Below, piece by piece: positions 5,870 through 7,881 of a DNA stretch of 7,881 nucleotides. Both the position numbers and the translations under genes were made by a program. Every line of letters starts with the position of its first letter. Position 1 is the first letter of the stretch. The notes beneath the pieces were generated by a model, which searched no databases, was not told where the DNA came from, and worked only from the letters and a program-made list of their open reading frames with translations. The DNA is from Victivallales bacterium (lineage in GTDB: Bacteria; Verrucomicrobiota; Lentisphaeria; Victivallales; JAADHT01): the NCBI GenBank assembly GCA_016930955.1, contig JAFGFR010000161.1:1-7881 (forward strand). The letters run 5' to 3'.

Positions 5870-6892
5870 GTGTGTGATCGTGGTTTTGATGGCAGGATAA
5901 GGGTTTGGGTTTTTTGGGCGATACTCGTCCTTGGAGCAGCCTCGATGGCTGCGGTCAGTTTCCGCGATGCCGAATGGACACGTTTTTTTATTGCACATGA
6001 GGTCGAGTGGTTCTCGGACTGGATGTGCGACTCGATTTTCGAGGGCGAGATGCTGGGCGGGGGGGATTTCTCTGTTTTCCTGATGATTTTCGCGGGGATA
6101 GTGTATGTGGCCGCTTATCTTGGTGCTCTTTACTCGCGTGGCCGGCTTTGCAAGCCAGCGTTTCTCAGGAGGCTGGTAGATAGGAACTCTGCGAAATTCG
6201 CAAGATTAGAGAGATGGTACCCGCAGGCGGCTTTCGTTCTGTTCGCCGGGCTGTTCAGTTCGGTTTATCTTGTCCAGTCCTTGAAATGGACGACCGGGAG
6301 GGCGCGCCCCAAGGTTGTCATAGAGAAAGGTATCGAGTTCTCCGAGTGGTACGAGTTCGGCCCGCACTTCGTTGGAGAAGGGTCTTTCAGGGGGAGTTTC
6401 CCCAGCGGACATACAGCCACGGCGTGCGTGCTGATGGCTTTGGGGTATGTGTTGCTTCTCGAGTGGAAAGGGAGGGGGGCAAGGGTGATTGGTTTACTTG
6501 TATGGGTTCTGGCGGCGGTGTTCTCTTTGTCAATGCTTCTCTCACGTTCGATGAACAGCGCGCATTGGATAAGCGACTCGACCTTCTCCTTCTTCGTGTC
6601 TTGGCTGATAATCCATGTCACATATTTCTGGTTGCTTGATATCCCGCGGCGGCGTGAATGCTTCATTGAGCATGGGCATTACCCTGAGGCACCTGTCTTT
6701 TTCGAGCCGCTGCTGGCATTGTCGATACTGCTTGGGTTCGCCGGACTGGCCGCGACAGGGATTGGTGCACGGGCTATCATGCTCGGGGACTTCAGACTTG
6801 TCATACTCGCCCCGGCAGGGCTGGCTATGATCGCAGCTTCAATAGTGCTCACACGGAAACTGCTGCAAAAAAGCAAAGCTGCTTTAGGATAG
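5870..6892 (+). CDS. PAP2-superfamily membrane phosphatase
   Basis: A 340-residue integral membrane protein with the complete three-part PAP2 phosphatase signature: KWTTGRARP (139-147, K-x6-RP), GSFPSGHTA (175-183, PSGH), and SRSMNSAHWISD (225-236, SR-x5-H-x3-D). The catalytic His residues are 181 and 232. About eight hydrophobic segments are visible (roughly 12-30, 68-88, 118-138, 183-199, 206-226, 238-256, 281-301, 305-327), two more than the six-helix core. The family removes phosphate from lipid phosphates or pyrophosphates at the outer face of the inner membrane. The start is GTG 5870, with GAAGG nine bases upstream; a stop at 5855-5857 closes the frame above it. It is followed after 9 bp by a GT83-type glycosyltransferase, so it may recycle polyprenyl phosphate or trim a lipid phosphate for that enzyme (inference). 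Confidence 0.9.
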   Translation: MCDRGFDGRIRVWVFWAILVLGAASMAAVSFRDAEWTRFFIAHEVEWFSDWMCDSIFEGEMLGGGDFSVFLMIFAGIVYVAAYLGALYSRGRLCKPAFLRRLVDRNSAKFARLERWYPQAAFVLFAGLFSSVYLVQSLKWTTGRARPKVVIEKGIEFSEWYEFGPHFVGEGSFRGSFPSGHTATACVLMALGYVLLLEWKGRGARVIGLLVWVLAAVFSLSMLLSRSMNSAHWISDSTFSFFVSWLIIHVTYFWLLDIPRRRECFIEHGHYPEAPVFFEPLLALSILLGFAGLAATGIGARAIMLGDFRLVILAPAGLAMIAASIVLTRKLLQKSKAALG

Positions 6893-6894
6893 GG
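6891..6894 (+). promoter_or_regulatory. Ribosome binding site that puts translation start just before element copy 4
   Basis: AGGG overlapping the PAP2 stop lies seven bases before ATG 6902 (ten before ATG 6905). This is the only good site near the beginning of the glycosyltransferase. The later in-frame candidates (ATG 7007, GTG 7058, ATG 7139) lack a well-placed site, so ribosomes should enter ahead of the element and translate it. Confidence 0.7.
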
Positions 6895-6901
6895 TATTCA
6901 T

Positions 6902-7881
6902 ATGATGGAGCCAATTTCAAAATTCCGCGTGACCCGCGTTGGGAGCGCAGGTGCGGCAGACAGACAGGTATGCCCGCTCCCGCATCTGCGTGGCCTCGCA
7001 TCCAAAATGTCAGGCCGCGCGGCCACGGGAAGTTTTGAGATTGGCTCGATAGAACTGGTGAAGGCAATATTCTCCAAGGATGCCGGCGACGCTGAAGTCC
7101 TTAAAATTTTAGGCTCCGGAAGATTTTTCCTGCAGTGTATGGCCTTGTTGGGGGTGCTGTATTTTGCGTTTCTCTGGACTTACCCGTTGATTGACCGCGA
7201 CGAGGGCTTCCATGTCGGGACGGCGGCGGAGATGCTGAGGAAGGGCGACTGGATAGTACCGACAATCAACGACGAGACTTTCTTCCACAAGCCTGTGATG
7301 ATCTACTGGCTGACCATGCCCTCATTGATGATTTTCGGCCACAATGAGTTCGCGGCGCGGCTGCCCTCCGCGCTGTGCATGTTTTTGCTGGTCGTGATTT
7401 TCCAGAGACTGCTCAAGAAAATCACTGGCGATGAAGTGTTCTCCAACACCTCCACATTAGTCATGGCATTCACTCCGATATATGTGATTGTGGCGAGGAC
7501 GGCGCTGACCGACGGGCCCTTGCTGCTCTTCGTGACAGTCGGGCTTCTAAGCTTCTTCATCGCAATGGAGGAGAGGCGAGGCCCAGATGTAAAATGGTAT
7601 CTGCTGTTCTGGCTCTGCCTTGCCTTGGGTTTCCTGACAAAGGGCCCTGTTGCACCTGCGGTGATGGGCCCGACGGTCGCGGTATACTGCATTTTTCAGA
7701 AGAAGATGCTGCATGTCCTCCGGCGCGGCATGATCCCACTGGGCATTCTAATCTTCTTCGCGGTCAACTTCTGGTATCTGATCATGATCCATCGTCTAGG
7801 GCAAGAGTATATCGAGGGCTTTTTTGTGAACCAGATATTCAAGAGGGGGACCAAGGTGCTGGTCAGCCGTGGGGGCGGGCC
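6902..7881 (+). CDS. ArnT/PMT-type (GT83) membrane glycosyltransferase, N-terminal part (truncated by window edge)
   Basis: The frame is open from ATG 6902 to the right edge (326 codons). After a first membrane segment (about 79-96), DRDEGFHVGTAAEMLRKGDW and then FFHKPVMIYWL match the first periplasmic loop of ArnT-like transferases, where the Asp-Glu pair (100-101) and the E-M-L-x-x-GDW and f-x-KPP-x-x-YW elements are hallmarks. NEFAARLPSAL and a GFLTKGPVAPA motif further on are also typical. The family transfers sugars from polyprenyl-phosphate donors onto lipid A, proteins or other acceptors outside the inner membrane. Residues 3-49 are encoded by an inserted palindromic element, giving a cytoplasmic N-terminal extension that homologues should lack. 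The remaining helices and C-terminal domain lie outside the window. It is probably co-transcribed with the PAP2 gene 9 bp upstream. The donor sugar and acceptor cannot be told. Confidence 0.88.
   Translation, partial: MMEPISKFRVTRVGSAGAADRQVCPLPHLRGLASKMSGRAATGSFEIGSIELVKAIFSKDAGDAEVLKILGSGRFFLQCMALLGVLYFAFLWTYPLIDRDEGFHVGTAAEMLRKGDWIVPTINDETFFHKPVMIYWLTMPSLMIFGHNEFAARLPSALCMFLLVVIFQRLLKKITGDEVFSNTSTLVMAFTPIYVIVARTALTDGPLLLFVTVGLLSFFIAMEERRGPDVKWYLLFWLCLALGFLTKGPVAPAVMGPTVAVYCIFQKKMLHVLRRGMIPLGILIFFAVNFWYLIMIHRLGQEYIEGFFVNQIFKRGTKVLVSRGGG
6908..7047 (-). mobile_element. Palindromic element copy 4 (long form), in frame at the N-terminus of the glycosyltransferase
   Basis: A 140-bp copy with terminal repeats GAGCCAATTTCAAAATT (6908-6924) and AGTTTTGAGATTGGCTC (7031-7047). 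The flanks GATG (6904-6907) and GATA (7048-7051) may be a target duplication with one change. The core on the minus strand matches copies 1 and 2 (CCCGTGGCC, CTGTCTGCC, CCTGCGCT), but about 54 extra bases lie between the first two blocks. It adds 140+4 = 144 bp, again a multiple of three. Read from the opposite side to copy 1, it still gives an open frame starting EPISKFRVTRV and ending SFEIGSI. Confidence 0.85.

Noticed and set aside
7139..7141. ATG 7139 as start of the glycosyltransferase
   Set aside because: It would avoid the element and sit near the first membrane segment, but has no well-spaced ribosome site, whereas ATG 6902 does and the frame is open throughout.

Overview
The window (about 53% GC by eye) reads as a bacterial chromosome fragment, most likely from the PVC superphylum (Lentisphaerota, Kiritimatiellota or a relative). 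This is inferred from the gene families: a planctomycete/verrucomicrobial-style FtsX-like permease, and a uroporphyrinogen-decarboxylase-fold protein next to medium-chain dehydrogenase and Gfo/Idh/MocA genes under an AraC regulator. No rRNA, tRNA or marker gene is present to confirm it.

Layout. Positions 1-1394 (minus) hold the N-terminal 464 codons of an FtsX-like ABC transporter permease that runs off the left edge. Just upstream on the same strand is an AraC-family regulator (1421-2176, minus). It diverges from a three-gene plus-strand cassette: a UroD/corrinoid-methyltransferase-like protein (2297-3394), a zinc-ligand-poor medium-chain dehydrogenase (3397-4443) and a Gfo/Idh/MocA oxidoreductase (4548-5564). 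A 305-bp repeat-filled gap follows: one end of a palindromic element, a GC-rich hairpin and a 13-unit heptamer array. The right part encodes a PAP2 phosphatase (5870-6892) and, 9 bp later, a GT83/ArnT-PMT-type membrane glycosyltransferase (6902 onward, cut by the right edge).

The most unusual feature is a family of short palindromic mobile elements with terminal inverted repeats GAGCCAATTTCAAAACT / AGTTTTGAAATTGGCTC. Four copies are visible. Two lie inside protein-coding genes, in frame and in opposite orientations: one in the middle of the permease and one directly after the start codon of the glycosyltransferase. Both add peptide that begins E-P-(I/V)-S-K and ends S-F-E-I-G-S-I. Element length plus a 4-bp flanking direct repeat is a multiple of three in both (86+4 and 140+4). 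The two other copies start at the stop codons of the dehydrogenase and the MocA gene. This resembles the Rickettsia palindromic elements in behaviour, though the sequence and probable host are different.

Functionally, the regulator and cassette look like an inducible small-molecule (perhaps sugar, cyclitol or methylated compound) catabolic unit with no identifiable substrate. The PAP2/GT83 pair looks like polyprenyl-phosphate-linked glycan or lipid modification at the inner membrane.
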